Source: Candidatus Amarobacillus elongatus
Lineage (GTDB): Bacteria; Chloroflexota; Dehalococcoidia; Tepidiformales; Tepidiformaceae
Assembly: GCA_016703545.1 (NCBI GenBank)
Contig: JADJBX010000005.1
Span: 248,001-312,000 of the forward strand
Length of the DNA stretch: 64,000 nucleotides
Direction: 5' to 3'
The number at the start of each line of letters is the position of its first letter. Position 1 is the stretch's first letter. The notes below the pieces were generated by a model. It was not told where the DNA came from. It was given only the letters and a program-made list of their open reading frames with translations, and ran no database searches. This document shows, piece by piece, positions 63,352-64,000 of this stretch. The translations under genes were made by a program, and so were the position numbers.

Positions 63352-64000
63352 TCAGCCCGTGGCTTCGAAGCGGGCCTGCTGCATCGGCTCATCGGCCGGG
63401 CGGAGGGCGACGCGGCCGCGCAGGAGCGCTTCGAGCCGGGCGCGCACGAGACCGAGGTCGGCAGCGGGGGCGCGAGGGAAGAGGGCGATGGCGCCGCGAT
63501 ACGCGCCGAGGTCGTCGTAGCCGCGCGCGAAGCGGCGGCAGAGCCAGGCCGCCTGGAACGGTGTCGTCCCCGGCAGCGGGTCCATCAGGATGGCGAGCGG
63601 GAGGGGTGGCAGCGAGACGATCGCCGGGAGCAGCGTCGCCTCGTCGCGGTTCCGGCCGTTCTGGCCGCGAAGGGCGCGGGTGAGGGCGCCGCTCACCTGC
63701 TGCGGGGTCACGGGGAGCGTGATCCAGTCGTCGGCGCCCGCGGCGATGGCGGCGCGCAGGTCCCCTTCGGTTTCGAGGGTGGTGAGAACGATGCGGGCGG
63801 TGCGGGGCGCAGTGTCCTCTTCGATGCGGCGGCGGGCGTAGCCTCCGCTAGAGGCCTCGGTAATGAGGACGGAGCCGCCGCGCGCGCAGGGCACGCCCAT
63901 CTTCTCGCAGGCGGCCTGGACGGCGGCGTGGGCGGCGAAATCGCCGATGTCGGCCTCGACGGAGAGCGCGCGCAGGTTGGGGTGAGGCCAATCGCCGTAG
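63352..64000 (-). CDS. Response-regulator-receiver-like protein, 5' end outside window
   Basis: The frame is open to the last base of the window, so the start lies beyond. The visible 215 residues hold an altered receiver half: IVLTTLETEGDLRAAIAAGADDWITLPVTP resembles the last strands of a receiver, but the usual Lys-Pro is Leu-Pro. The following part (PLPLAILMDPLPGTTPFQAAWL) is a second, alpha-helical domain. A role as pseudo-receiver or adaptor is an inference. Confidence 0.6.
   Translation of the reverse strand, partial: YGDWPHPNLRALSVEADIGDFAAHAAVQAACEKMGVPCARGGSVLITEASSGGYARRRIEEDTAPRTARIVLTTLETEGDLRAAIAAGADDWITLPVTPQQVSGALTRALRGQNGRNRDEATLLPAIVSLPPLPLAILMDPLPGTTPFQAAWLCRRFARGYDDLGAYRGAIALFPRAPAADLGLVRARLEALLRGRVALRPADEPMQQARFEATG

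Overview
The window is GC-rich, densely coded bacterial DNA. No phage or IS genes and no CRISPR array were seen. Gene content fits a member of the Chloroflexota, with some actinobacterium-like traits. Pointers are a tRNA-Ile-type T-box in front of ileS, UdgX, a FHA-ABC exporter, a DUF4349 lipoprotein, MetX/MetY, a stand-alone LigD polymerase domain, and many genes that start directly behind a TANNNT box (leaderless mRNAs). This placement is an inference from style and families, not from a marker gene.

Layout. 1-5.1 kb: a cNMP/FHA/ABC exporter, a LigD-type polymerase, two near-duplicate Uma2-family proteins and tRNA-Ser(CGA). 5.1-7.6 kb: metY-metX, the sulfhydrylation route to methionine. 7.7-11.3 kb: a membrane protein that joins a sigma-like region, a zinc anti-sigma motif and an outer BACON domain, then an SDR and a lipoprotein of the endonuclease/exonuclease/phosphatase (EEP) fold. 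11.3-15 kb: T-box and ileS. 15-18.8 kb: a minus-strand run udgX, xdhC-like, pheA, two TrkA-type proteins, a universal stress protein and a 61-aa membrane protein. 18.9-22.5 kb: an ECF sigma factor with a very long repeat-filled RskA-type anti-sigma factor. 22.6-29.5 kb: surface and lipoproteins (DUF4349, an IPT/TIG repeat protein, an AMIN-like lipoprotein) plus a GatD-like amidotransferase. 29.6-38.3 kb: tatA, an SDR, a 1376-aa helicase-nuclease, a MaoC-like protein, an aminotransferase and an acyl-CoA dehydrogenase. 38.4-45.3 kb: a chemoreceptor and the operon moxR-DUF58-transglutaminase-like-acyP. 45.4-51.2 kb: a flippase with two tandem SGNH-like proteins, then tetR divergent from an MMPL exporter. 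51.3-64 kb: an EF-G-like GTPase, a TPR protein, housekeeping enzymes (M20 amidohydrolase, Sua5, ADH, nitronate monooxygenase, Mug-type glycosylase), several tiny ORFs and a response-regulator-like gene cut by the window end.

Two points affect every reading of this window. First, about ten genes are each broken by one or two single-base frameshifts, often in short C/G runs, and both halves are otherwise well conserved. Sequencing or assembly indels are the simplest explanation, so such genes are annotated over their full extent. Second, at least twelve start codons lie 6-7 nt behind a -10 hexamer and have no ribosome-binding site. That pattern fixes several GTG starts.

The most unusual biology is in extracytoplasmic signalling and envelope proteins. 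It includes the one-piece sigma/anti-sigma/BACON protein, the anti-sigma factor with five basic-aromatic-acidic modules in its linker, and a transglutaminase-like protein that has lost its whole catalytic triad.
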